Positions 16,411 through 24,416 of a stretch of 64,000 bases of DNA are shown here, one piece after another; the first letter of the stretch is position 1; every line of letters starts with the position of its first letter. Source of the DNA: Cyclobacteriaceae bacterium (GTDB taxonomy: Bacteria > Bacteroidota > Bacteroidia > Cytophagales > Cyclobacteriaceae); assembly GCA_030584025.1 (NCBI GenBank), contig CP129487.1:1-64000 (forward strand), given 5' to 3'. Both the position numbers and the translations under genes were made by a program. Under the pieces are notes generated by a model. The model saw only the letters and a list, made by a program, of their open reading frames with translations, was not told the DNA's origin and searched no databases.

Positions 16411-17829
16411 CTATTTGGGTAGTTCAAATTTCAATCGAACCCGCACCTTATCGCGCACCGGAGTATTGTCGCGTTTAGTGGGTATCCATTTCGGCCCTTC
16501 TTTGATCAGTCGGATCAGCTCTTCATCGCACCCACCGCCAATGCCGCGTATGATGGTAAAACCCGTTAAACTTCCATCCGGTTCCACAAAAAAATCAACG
16601 GTTACCCTTCCTTCAATTTTTTGAGTCTTGGCATCTTCAGGGTAAACCATATTTTTTTCAAGATACTGCTTGAATGCGCGGTTTCCGTTTTCAGGATAGG
16701 CCAACTCTACCGTGGGTGTGTATGAGTCATCACTTCGCTGCGTGCCATAGCCAGTAACTACTACTTCGCTGAGTTGCGTAACATCTTGCGCCAGGCTCAC
16801 ATCAATTTCACTTCTTGTACCAGCATTAATCTCCGTAGTTTGCAAACCGATAAAAGCATATATCAATACGGGATTTGTAATATCAGTTGCAATTTGGTAG
16901 TTGCCACCTTCATCGGTAGTCGTTCCTATTGAAGTCCCTTTTACAATCACATTTACGCCTGGCAGTGGACTACCATCATCAGTTGAGGTAACTTTTCCGC
17001 GAATAACTTTTGGGCCTGTAGTGGGAGCGGCCATGGCACGACCAGCCACTTGTTTTTTGGCCGCATCGTTGGTTTCACGTTGTATGGCTTCTGCAAGCTT
17101 CGCTTTCTCTTCTTTTTCAACCACTAATTTTTCACGAATGACTTCATCTGCCTTTACATCAAGTGCAGGCGTTATTTCTACGGGTTTGGTTTCTGTGATA
17201 AGGGGTTCAGATGGTTGAACCATATAACCCAAGTCTCCACTGTCTTCTTGTGTTTTTTCAGTTTCTGTCTTTTTACTTGACGATGATGATGATGATGTTC
17301 CTCCTGCAATAGATTCATCTGGCTTGGCATCAACAATGGTTTCTGCAACTGCTTGTTCGCCTGCATCATCTTTATACAGACTTGTATCCGGCAACGATGT
17401 GGGCGGTGGAGTCGATTCTTCCATGGCCAAAGCTTCCTGGTTTTCGTTCGGTTGAGTAACCTGCCAGATCAGATACCCCGAAACCAATACAATTACCAAC
17501 CCGGCTGCAATGCGTAGGGTCCAACTGAATACAGAGACACGCGTCTGTTCAATTTTTTGAACCTTGGCTCTCTTCAATGCCGGAGCTGCAGCAGCAACTT
17601 TTTTGGAAGACGATGCAGCCGCAACTTCCTGTTCAATTTCAACTTCAAGAATTTGCTTGTTAAGGGCTTCTACATCTTTCTGAAATTCTGTTGCCGATAG
17701 TTGTTCTGCGCCCTCAAGGGCTTCTGCCAAAAACGGGTCGGCCAATACCTTTTTTTCAAAGGCATGCCGCTCTTGCGGTGTCATGGCACCAATTAAATAT
17801 CGCTTAATATCGTGGGTATAGTCAGTCAT
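16411..17829 (-). CDS. Anti-sigma-like protein fused to CarboxypepD_reg and TonB C-terminal domains
   Basis: Residues 1-100 form a cytoplasmic region typical of Bacteroidota anti-sigma factors (IKRYLIGAMTPQERHAFE). One membrane helix follows (about 103-122). A low-complexity periplasmic stretch has a Ser run at 179-185. A CarboxypepD_reg domain (about 275-350) ends in SEVVVTGYG (354-362). A TonB C-terminal domain (about 385-472) ends the chain with EGRVTVDFFVEPDG and WIPTKRDNTPVRDKV. The chain could link a cytoplasmic sigma factor to outer-membrane events through TonB-like contact. Its start overlaps the sigma gene by 8 bp. Confidence 0.85.
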   Translation of the reverse strand: MTDYTHDIKRYLIGAMTPQERHAFEKKVLADPFLAEALEGAEQLSATEFQKDVEALNKQILEVEIEQEVAAASSSKKVAAAAPALKRAKVQKIEQTRVSVFSWTLRIAAGLVIVLVSGYLIWQVTQPNENQEALAMEESTPPPTSLPDTSLYKDDAGEQAVAETIVDAKPDESIAGGTSSSSSSSKKTETEKTQEDSGDLGYMVQPSEPLITETKPVEITPALDVKADEVIREKLVVEKEEKAKLAEAIQRETNDAAKKQVAGRAMAAPTTGPKVIRGKVTSTDDGSPLPGVNVIVKGTSIGTTTDEGGNYQIATDITNPVLIYAFIGLQTTEINAGTRSEIDVSLAQDVTQLSEVVVTGYGTQRSDDSYTPTVELAYPENGNRAFKQYLEKNMVYPEDAKTQKIEGRVTVDFFVEPDGSLTGFTIIRGIGGGCDEELIRLIKEGPKWIPTKRDNTPVRDKVRVRLKFELPK

Positions 17830-18385
17830 TCCCCTCCATGCAGATTTTTAAATTCCGCTTTCCATTTTGTATGTAGCTTTTCACCTTTTTCAGGTCATAC
17901 CCCGTTTCATCACCAATTTCCTGATAGCATTTCTGCTTCAGGTAAAACAACCGAACGCACAATTGCTGTTCTTCCACAAGCTTTTCGATGCAATTTTCCA
18001 ATTTAACAAGATTTCCCTCCAATTCAGTTGCATCCTCCTGATGCATCAGGCCGTCCGATTCCATAAGAAAAGACGGTAATTCTTCCGTTTGCTTGTTTTT
18101 ATTGGCCCGTAGGTACATCAGGCAATAGTTGCGTGAGGTTACGTACAACCAGCTTTTGAAGTGGGTCACTTCGTGTTCGTGCAAGGTGTCGATCAGCTTT
18201 TCAAAAATTCCCATCACGGCATCCTGGGCTTCATCGCGATCTTTCAGGTACTTTAGGCAAACCCCATATACCAACGAGGTGTAGCGCGTGTACAAGTAGC
18301 CCAACACTTCCATGTCGCTGGTTTCCTTGTACCGCTGCATCAACTCCTGATCGGTGACTTCCGCTATGGGCTTGCTGAAAAGCAT
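17822..18385 (-). CDS. ECF-type RNA polymerase sigma factor
   Basis: The 187-residue protein has region 2 (LYTRYTSLVYGVCLKYLKDRDEAQDAVMGIFEKL) and a region 4 helix-turn-helix (LKQKCYQEIGDETGYDLKKVKSYIQNGKRNL). It is the first gene of a three-gene operon with its probable anti-sigma partner overlapping by 8 bp. It is divergent from the vWA gene, with 86 bp between the chosen starts, so it may control both directions. Confidence 0.93.
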   Translation of the reverse strand: MLFSKPIAEVTDQELMQRYKETSDMEVLGYLYTRYTSLVYGVCLKYLKDRDEAQDAVMGIFEKLIDTLHEHEVTHFKSWLYVTSRNYCLMYLRANKNKQTEELPSFLMESDGLMHQEDATELEGNLVKLENCIEKLVEEQQLCVRLFYLKQKCYQEIGDETGYDLKKVKSYIQNGKRNLKICMEGND

Positions 18386-18471
18386 TTTTTAAGATAGAAA
18401 ATAATTCTGATTGGTTTATGGAATCGCATTTACGTTTGCATCTCATGCCTGTAAACCAAACAAATACAGTT

Positions 18472-20307
18472 ATGAAAACGCAATTTATGCTGATGAGTGC
18501 ATTTCTTTTTGCAAGCCTGGGTTTTCAGGTTCAGGAAAGAATGATTACCGGAACCGTTACTTCCGCTGACGATGGAAGCCCACTACCCGGAGTGAATGTT
18601 ACGCTAAAGGGAACAGCAACCGGAACAGTAACGGATGCCAAAGGAACGTATTCCATTAAAGTCCCCGGCAGTGGTGGAACATTGGTTTTCTCATTTATCG
18701 GATTACAAACGCAGGAAATAAAAGTGGGTACTCGCAGTGTGATAGATGTCGCGCTTTCAGAGGATGCATCCGAACTCAGTGAAGTAGTAGTTACCGGATA
18801 TGCCAGTCGTGCGTACAAGCGATCAAAGATGCAAGCAGAGTATGCGGTACCAGCCGTTGCATACGATTATCAAAAGCCAGACTGGAATACAGAAGAGTAT
18901 GACGGCATCAATGAAAATATTTTTCATGATGCGCTGCGCAACCCGCTGTCAACGTTTTCAATTGATGTGGATGCGGCTTCCTACAGTAACATGCGCAGGT
19001 TTCTGAATAATGGTCAGCGGCCACCCAAAGATGCTGTGCGCATTGAAGAGCTAGTCAACTACTTTGATTACGACTATGCGCAACCAAAAAATGAGCATCC
19101 GTTCAACATCATCACCGAAATTTCTTCTGCTCCGTGGAATCCAAAGCATAAGCTTGTGCACATCGGGTTGCAGGGTAAGCGCATTGAAACGGAAAATCTT
19201 CCGCCATCCAATCTCGTATTTCTGATCGATGTTTCAGGTTCAATGGACGAGCCCAATAAGCTTCCCTTATTGAAATCATCTTTTAAGATGTTGGTGAATG
19301 AATTGCGTCCGCAGGATCATGTGGCCATTGTGGTATATGCCGGTGCCGCAGGATTGGTGTTGGAGCCTACATCGGGTGCTGAAAAGAAAAAAATAATTGA
19401 TGCACTCGAAAGGCTGGAAGCCGGTGGATCAACCGCTGGCGGTGCCGGTATCAAACTGGCGTATGCTGTCGCGCATAAGCATTTCAAAAAAGAAGGAAAC
19501 AACCGGGTAATTCTCGCTACCGATGGTGATTTCAATATTGGTGAGTCCAGCAACGCGGCTATGGAGCAATTAATCGAAAAGGAAAAGCAAGGAGGCGTAT
19601 TTCTTACCTTACTGGGTTTCGGTATGGGTAACTATAAGGATTCCAAAATGAAAACCTTGTCGATGAAAGGAAATGGAAACTATGCCTACATTGATAACAT
19701 TACGGAAGCCAAGAAGGTGTTGGTGAATGAGTTTGGAGGAACGCTGTTTACGATTGCAAAAGATGTAAAGCTTCAGGTGGAGTTTAATCCGGCAAAAGTG
19801 AAAGCCTATCGCCTGATTGGTTATGAAAATCGCTTATTAAAAAATGAAGACTTCAACAACGATAAGAAAGATGCTGGTGATTTGGGTTCAGGCCACACCG
19901 TTACAGCCTTGTATGAAATTATTCCAGTAGGCGTGGAGAGTGAATTCTTTACCATTGATCCGCTGAAATATCAAACCACAAAAATTGATCCTTCAGCCGC
20001 CAAATCAAAGGAATTGATGACGGTGAAGTTTCGTTATAAGCACCCGGAATCAGAAACCAGTAAACTCATCGTTCATCCGATGGTGGATAACCAGGTGGCC
20101 CTTAATCAGACTACGGATAATTTTCGGTGGTCTGCATCTGTGGCTGCATTCGGTATGTTGCTGCGTGAATCTGAATATGTAAAAGCCTATACCTATGATG
20201 AGGTGACTGCCTTGGCTGAAAGTGCTCGTGGTAATGATAAAGAGGGGTACCGTATCGAATTCATCAACATGGTGAAATCATTTGGCGGGGTAGTCGCGAA
20301 ACGATAA
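18472..20307 (+). CDS. CarboxypepD_reg plus von Willebrand factor A protein (YfbK-like)
   Basis: From ATG 18472 the protein has 611 residues: a hydrophobic N-terminus (1-18), a CarboxypepD_reg domain (25-98) ending in SEVVVTGYA, then a YfbK-type region (FSIDVDAASYSNMRRFLN). The vWA domain follows, with MIDAS motif DVSGS at 253-257 and ATDGDFN further on, and a C-terminal DUF3520-like segment (residues about 430-611). vWA domains bind metal and protein ligands. The CarboxypepD domain closely resembles that of the divergently encoded anti-sigma fusion, sharing the run DDGSPLPGVNV and the motif FIGLQT. Confidence 0.88.
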   Translation: MKTQFMLMSAFLFASLGFQVQERMITGTVTSADDGSPLPGVNVTLKGTATGTVTDAKGTYSIKVPGSGGTLVFSFIGLQTQEIKVGTRSVIDVALSEDASELSEVVVTGYASRAYKRSKMQAEYAVPAVAYDYQKPDWNTEEYDGINENIFHDALRNPLSTFSIDVDAASYSNMRRFLNNGQRPPKDAVRIEELVNYFDYDYAQPKNEHPFNIITEISSAPWNPKHKLVHIGLQGKRIETENLPPSNLVFLIDVSGSMDEPNKLPLLKSSFKMLVNELRPQDHVAIVVYAGAAGLVLEPTSGAEKKKIIDALERLEAGGSTAGGAGIKLAYAVAHKHFKKEGNNRVILATDGDFNIGESSNAAMEQLIEKEKQGGVFLTLLGFGMGNYKDSKMKTLSMKGNGNYAYIDNITEAKKVLVNEFGGTLFTIAKDVKLQVEFNPAKVKAYRLIGYENRLLKNEDFNNDKKDAGDLGSGHTVTALYEIIPVGVESEFFTIDPLKYQTTKIDPSAAKSKELMTVKFRYKHPESETSKLIVHPMVDNQVALNQTTDNFRWSASVAAFGMLLRESEYVKAYTYDEVTALAESARGNDKEGYRIEFINMVKSFGGVVAKR

Positions 20308-20325
20308 ATCAATCCTGAATACTTT

Positions 20326-20362
20326 AGTCGTGCTGTTGCTTAGGCAGTGGCACGACTTTTTA
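20326..20362 (+). terminator. Intrinsic terminator
   Basis: AGTCGTGC (20326-20333) pairs with GCACGACT (20350-20357), followed by TTTTATTTA. Confidence 0.8.
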
Positions 20363-20438
20363 TTTATATCACAGATCAAATTGGATATTGAGTTTGTTGC
20401 CCACAATAAACATTGATTATCTTTCGAAAAAAAATTCC

Positions 20439-21584
20439 TTGGCTGATACTCCAAAACCCCGCGTGTTATTTTACCGCACGTACTTTTTCAAAAAGAGTGA
20501 AACGTTTATTTACCGTCAGGCCATCAACCCCTTTATACATCCGTTCTTATTGGCCGATCGGTTTATACAATCGGCTGAAATGCCAACCAATACCTTTACC
20601 AAGTTTAAATTCAGTCGTCCTATTACCTATTGGCTTTTCACAAAATGGTTTGGCAAGCAGCTTGGTTATGGGGCAAAGTCGATTGCGAAAATGAAGCGAT
20701 TGCTGGCAGGCGAGTCGTTTGATTTGCTCCATGCACAATTTGGTGATAATGGTGTACTTATATTGCCTTTGGCGAAGCAGTTAAACCTTCCCATGGTTGT
20801 TTCTTTTCATGGCTTTGATGCTTCCAGAAAACTGGCTAACCGTTCGTATCGCGAAGGGCTGAAAGATGTTTTTGATTATGCTTCTGCCATTATTGTATGC
20901 AACACCGGTATGGCTGATGTGCTGCCCTTGAGTGAAGCGCATAAAAAGAAAGTGCGTTGGGTGCCTTACGGAATAGATATTGAACAATTCACCCTTGATA
21001 CATCGGTTGCCCAACCAAATTCCTTTAACATTCTGCACGTTGGCCGATTGATTGAGAAAAAAGGTGTGCCCGACTTAATCCGTGCATTTGCCAGGGCGTT
21101 AAAGGAAGTTGATCAGATGACGTTGCATATTGTAGGTACTGGCAAAGAAGAAGGGGAATGTCGTGCATTGGTGAAAGAATTCAATCTTGAATCGAACGTT
21201 GTTTTTCACGGGTGGAAATCGCCAAAAGAAGTAAAAGAACTGATGCAACTATGCGAAGTGTTTGTACTTAACAGTCGTGTGGCTAGTAATGGAGAAACCG
21301 AAGGGTTGCCTGTGGGTTTGCTGGAAGCCATGGCTATGAGTAGGGCGGTTATTTCTACCCGCCATGCAGGCATACCGTTAGCTGTAGAAAACGAAGTAAG
21401 CGGAATTTTGGTTGATGAGCGTGATACCGATTCACTTTCACAACAATTGATTCGGTTGTATCACAACAAAGAATTGCGTCTGGCCATGGGCAAAGCAGCC
21501 AGGGCTAAGGTGGAAAATCAATTCACCATGAAAAAGATGCACGAAAACCTGCGCGATATTTATACTGAAATAGCCAAGAAATAA
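20439..21584 (+). CDS. Glycosyltransferase family 4 (group 1)
   Basis: The protein of about 381 residues has the GT-B fold of GT4 enzymes: SFHGFDASRK, the sugar-nucleotide segment (NILHVGRLIEKKGVPDLIRAFA) and the EGLPVGLLEAMA motif. It would add a sugar to a cell-surface polysaccharide or lipid; donor and acceptor are unknown. No ATG is available. TTG 20439 (MADTPKPRVLFYRTYFF) fits the family N-terminus better than the far-upstream TTG 20388. A TATCTTTC -7-like element just upstream supports it. Confidence 0.88.
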   Translation: MADTPKPRVLFYRTYFFKKSETFIYRQAINPFIHPFLLADRFIQSAEMPTNTFTKFKFSRPITYWLFTKWFGKQLGYGAKSIAKMKRLLAGESFDLLHAQFGDNGVLILPLAKQLNLPMVVSFHGFDASRKLANRSYREGLKDVFDYASAIIVCNTGMADVLPLSEAHKKKVRWVPYGIDIEQFTLDTSVAQPNSFNILHVGRLIEKKGVPDLIRAFARALKEVDQMTLHIVGTGKEEGECRALVKEFNLESNVVFHGWKSPKEVKELMQLCEVFVLNSRVASNGETEGLPVGLLEAMAMSRAVISTRHAGIPLAVENEVSGILVDERDTDSLSQQLIRLYHNKELRLAMGKAARAKVENQFTMKKMHENLRDIYTEIAKK

Positions 21585-21618
21585 ACTTTTTGAGGCTTAA
21601 AAGTTCACTTTCTTAAAT

Positions 21619-21626
21619 TACTTTTG
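21619..21626 (+). promoter_or_regulatory. -7 element of a probable leaderless promoter
   Basis: TACTTTTG (TAnnTTTG) ends 6 bp before the ATG of the second ECF sigma gene. The transcript would begin at or next to the start codon. Confidence 0.4.
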
Positions 21627-21632
21627 TCTTTA

Positions 21633-22232
21633 ATGACTGACGAAGAAATAGAAGACGTTCCGCGTCAACAGTATTCAGAAAAGGAGAAGGCCGAAATCTT
21701 TGATTCGGAGTTTATGCCCCACATTAACTCCATGCACAACTTTGCCTATCGCCTTACTTTTGATGAAGACGATGCCAATGATTTGGTTCAGGATACCTAT
21801 TTGAAGGCATTTCGATTTATAGATTCTTTCCAGAAGGGAACTAATGCCAAAGCCTGGCTGTTCCGGATTTTAAAAAACAGTTTTATTAACGACTACCGGA
21901 AGAAGAGCAAAGAGCCGGCAAAAGTCGATTATCAGGATGTTGAAACCTACTATAATTCGGATGACGTAGACAGGCAAATCACTCCGGATTTGCGGGTGGA
22001 GTCGCTTCAGGATATGATCGGTGATGAAATTTCCAACGCCTTGAATGCATTGGATGTTGATTTCAGAACCGTGATCATTCTGGCAGACCTGGAAGAATTT
22101 AAGTACGATGAAATGGCAAAAATACTTGATATACCAATCGGCACGGTGCGAAGCCGACTTCACCGTGCGCGCAACCTGCTGAAGGAAAAATTAAGTGAGT
22201 ATGCCAATAAAATGGGATATAAAAATACATAG
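21633..22232 (+). CDS. ECF-type RNA polymerase sigma factor (second)
   Basis: From ATG 21633 the 199-residue protein shows region 2 (MHNFAYRLTFDEDDANDLVQDTYLKAFRF, NAKAWLFRILKNSFINDYRKK) and region 4 (DEMAKILDIPIGTVRSRLHRARNLLKEKL). The sequence is typical of a conserved Cytophagales sigma factor that precedes a small zinc-finger anti-sigma gene. That gene follows 3 bp downstream, so they are translationally linked. Confidence 0.95.
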   Translation: MTDEEIEDVPRQQYSEKEKAEIFDSEFMPHINSMHNFAYRLTFDEDDANDLVQDTYLKAFRFIDSFQKGTNAKAWLFRILKNSFINDYRKKSKEPAKVDYQDVETYYNSDDVDRQITPDLRVESLQDMIGDEISNALNALDVDFRTVIILADLEEFKYDEMAKILDIPIGTVRSRLHRARNLLKEKLSEYANKMGYKNT

Positions 22233-22235
22233 CCT

Positions 22236-22499
22236 ATGCCCGACTCTACAGAATCCACAACGCCCGGCAAGAAGTTAACCTGCATGGAAATGCTTCAACT
22301 GATGTTGGATGGGGATGCCACTCCCGAGCAACAGCAACAGTTTAAAGCACATTTGGATGAGTGCATGCCTTGTTACAAATCCTATAACCTGGACGTTACC
22401 TTAAAGACACTCATCCGTACCAAGTGCAACGGAAACGGTGCGAAACAAGAACTGATTGAGAAAATCAGAAATCAGATCAGTCAAAATCTATCGCATTAA
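22236..22499 (+). CDS. Small zinc-finger anti-sigma factor
   Basis: The 87-residue soluble protein carries the H-x3-C-x2-C zinc-binding anti-sigma motif (HLDECMPC, residues about 41-48) preceded by a Cys in TCMEML. There is no membrane segment. It immediately follows its cognate sigma factor and its stop overlaps the gmk start (TAATG). ZAS proteins hold ECF factors inactive, often with redox control through the zinc site. Confidence 0.85.
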   Translation: MPDSTESTTPGKKLTCMEMLQLMLDGDATPEQQQQFKAHLDECMPCYKSYNLDVTLKTLIRTKCNGNGAKQELIEKIRNQISQNLSH

Positions 22500-23065
22500 T
22501 GTCCGGAAAAGCAATCATTTTCAGTGCCCCATCCGGCTCCGGAAAAACAACCATCGTAAGACACTTACTGGACAACAACCCCGACCTTGGCTTTTCTATT
22601 TCAGCGTCCACGCGCGATAAGCGTGGCCGGAAGGAGGAACACGGAAAAGACTATTATTTTCTTACCCCCGAAGAATTCAAAAGAAAAATCGACAACGATG
22701 AATTCATTGAGTGGGAAGAAGTGTATGAAGGTAATTACTACGGAACGTTAAAAACAGAAATTCAACGCATTTGGGATGAAGGAAAAAACGTCATCTTTGA
22801 TGTGGACGTAAAGGGAGGACTGGCGTTAAAAAAATATTTTGGAGAGAAGGCGCTTTCAATTTTTGTGAAAGTTCCTTCTATGGAAATTTTGGAACAACGC
22901 CTTCGCGGAAGAGGTACAGAATCGCACGCCAGTTTATCACAACGCCTTTTTAAGGCAAAGTTTGAAATGACCTTTGCCGATAAGTTTGATGTGGTACTGG
23001 TGAATGAAGATTTGGATAAATCGCTGGCAGAAGCGCAACGGTTATACAATACATTTAAAAGATAA
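22499..23065 (+). CDS. gmk: Guanylate kinase
   Basis: The 188-residue enzyme has the P-loop SAPSGSGKTT near its start, STRDKRGRKEEHGKDYYF (GMP-binding Arg and Tyr), the EWEEVYEGNYYGT segment and the lid Arg residues (QRLRGRGTES). It phosphorylates GMP to GDP with ATP. The start overlaps the anti-sigma stop by one base. In the ancestral arrangement it was probably followed directly by nadD; a toxin-antitoxin pair now lies between. Confidence 0.97.
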   Translation: MSGKAIIFSAPSGSGKTTIVRHLLDNNPDLGFSISASTRDKRGRKEEHGKDYYFLTPEEFKRKIDNDEFIEWEEVYEGNYYGTLKTEIQRIWDEGKNVIFDVDVKGGLALKKYFGEKALSIFVKVPSMEILEQRLRGRGTESHASLSQRLFKAKFEMTFADKFDVVLVNEDLDKSLAEAQRLYNTFKR

Positions 23066-23074
23066 AGTGATTCA

Positions 23075-23104
23075 TTGATCTACTAGCTTAGTTTAGTAAC
23101 TTTA
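23075..23104 (+). promoter_or_regulatory. Promoter of the PIN toxin-antitoxin pair
   Basis: TTG (23075-23077), 19 bp, then TAACTTTA (23097-23104, one mismatch to TAnnTTTG). The antitoxin ATG is 17 bp downstream. The inserted module therefore brings its own promoter. Confidence 0.5.
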
Positions 23105-23120
23105 CCTACTATCTGATTTT

Positions 23121-23378
23121 ATGACAACAAAACTGACACTTAGTGTAAATGCTAAATTGGCAGCTAAAGCCAGACGGTACGCTAAAAAGCGAGGCACAAG
23201 TGTTTCCAAACTTTTCGAAGAACACATTTCTTCAATTCAGGAAAGTACGCAAGACAAAGAAAGAAGGGTGATGTTGGAAAACCTCCGAAAACTCAAAGGT
23301 ATTGCGAAAGCTGCTTCAAAAGCCGCCAATTATAAAGACATCATAGCCGATTCTCTTATTGAAAAACATTTGAAGTAA
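23121..23378 (+). CDS. Antitoxin of a PIN toxin-antitoxin pair (DUF6364-like)
   Basis: The 85-residue protein has a short N-terminal ribbon-helix-helix pattern (KLTLSVNAKLAAKARRYAKKRGTSVSKLFEEHI), typical of DUF6364-type antitoxins. A helical toxin-binding tail follows. It overlaps the PIN gene by one base (TAATG). It should bind the promoter and neutralise the downstream toxin. Confidence 0.82.
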   Translation: MTTKLTLSVNAKLAAKARRYAKKRGTSVSKLFEEHISSIQESTQDKERRVMLENLRKLKGIAKAASKAANYKDIIADSLIEKHLK

Positions 23379-23788
23379 TGCAAAAGGTCTTTTTGGATAC
23401 CAATGTGCTGTTGGATTTTGTCTTGGACCGAAAGCCATTCTCCGATTATGCGGAAAAAATTATTGCCTCTGGATTAACACACAAGAAGCACCTGTTTGTT
23501 TCAGCATTATCTCTTGCCAATATAGCATACATCGTGAGGAAAGCTCGTAAAAACCCGGTTTCGGTGATTCAGGAGTTGATGACATGGACTGATGTGGTAA
23601 ACCTCACCAAACATGAATTTCAACAGGCATTAAAGTCTGGGTTTAAAGATTTTGAAGATGCACTTCAATTTTATTGTGCTCAGCATATTCAGACTGATGT
23701 AATCGTTACACGTAACACGCGCGATTACTCCACATCATCCATTCTTGTTCAAACGCCTTTGCAATTCCTGAAATCCTTGGAAAGTTGA
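23378..23788 (+). CDS. PIN-domain toxin (VapC-like ribonuclease)
   Basis: The 136-residue protein shows the PIN motif set: LDTNVLLDFVLDR (Asp7), a central helix with SALSLANIAYIV, KDFEDALQFYCAQ (acidic pair) and VIVTRNTRDY. The acidic residues bind metal for RNA cleavage. The antitoxin gene precedes it. Its stop (TGA 23786-23788) lies inside the TTGA that starts nadD, so toxin and nadD are translationally adjacent. Confidence 0.88.
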   Translation: MQKVFLDTNVLLDFVLDRKPFSDYAEKIIASGLTHKKHLFVSALSLANIAYIVRKARKNPVSVIQELMTWTDVVNLTKHEFQQALKSGFKDFEDALQFYCAQHIQTDVIVTRNTRDYSTSSILVQTPLQFLKSLES

Positions 23789-24357
23789 AAATCGGATTAT
23801 TCTTCGGCTCTTTCAATCCCATACACACCGGGCACATGATCATTGCCAACATCATGGCTGAAACCACCGATTTGCAAAAAGTGTGGTTTGTGGTTACACC
23901 GCAAAATCCCTTAAAGCCCAGTAAGGGATTACTTCACGATTTCGACCGGTACGATATGGTACGTGCTGCGGTATATGAAAACTATAAGCTGGAGGTTTCG
24001 GATGTTGAATTTCATTTGCCCAAACCAAACTACACCATTCATACCTTAGTGCATCTTTCGGAAAAACATCCCGATAAGGAATTTAAGGTAATTATCGGTG
24101 AAGACAATCTGGCTAGCTTTACCAAATGGAAAAACTATGAGCGCATACTGGAGGATTACGGCTTATATGTGTACCCACGTCCAAATGTAACAAATGCTGA
24201 ACTCAGGCGTCACCCCAACGTTAAACTGGTTGAAGCCCCGATGATGGATATTTCCGCAACTTTTATCCGTAACTGCATCAGAAATAACCAATCGGTGCGT
24301 TATCTTGTTCCTGATGCGGTTGAGGCGATCATCCGGGCAAAAAAGTTTTACCAGTGA
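23785..24357 (+). CDS. nadD: Nicotinate-nucleotide adenylyltransferase
   Basis: The 190-residue enzyme starts KIGLFFGSFNPIHTGHMIIA with the (H/T)xGH nucleotidyl-transfer motif. It also has WFVVTPQNPLK and the C-terminal ISATFIRNCI (ISSTxIR-like) motif. It makes deamido-NAD from nicotinate mononucleotide and ATP. The start is TTG 23785, overlapping the PIN toxin stop. No ATG is available, which suggests the toxin module displaced the original translation start region. Confidence 0.95.
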   Translation: MKIGLFFGSFNPIHTGHMIIANIMAETTDLQKVWFVVTPQNPLKPSKGLLHDFDRYDMVRAAVYENYKLEVSDVEFHLPKPNYTIHTLVHLSEKHPDKEFKVIIGEDNLASFTKWKNYERILEDYGLYVYPRPNVTNAELRRHPNVKLVEAPMMDISATFIRNCIRNNQSVRYLVPDAVEAIIRAKKFYQ

Positions 24358-24416
24358 AAGCAACGTTGTAATTTTTATTTGCATCTCGGTACGTATAGTA
24401 CAGAGATTTTCATAGC

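Noticed and set aside
17272..17300. Run of serine codons in the anti-sigma fusion as a slippage or phase-variation site
   Set aside because: The run is in a low-complexity linker, uses mixed codons (GAT/GAC on the plus strand) and keeps the frame. No evidence of variation.
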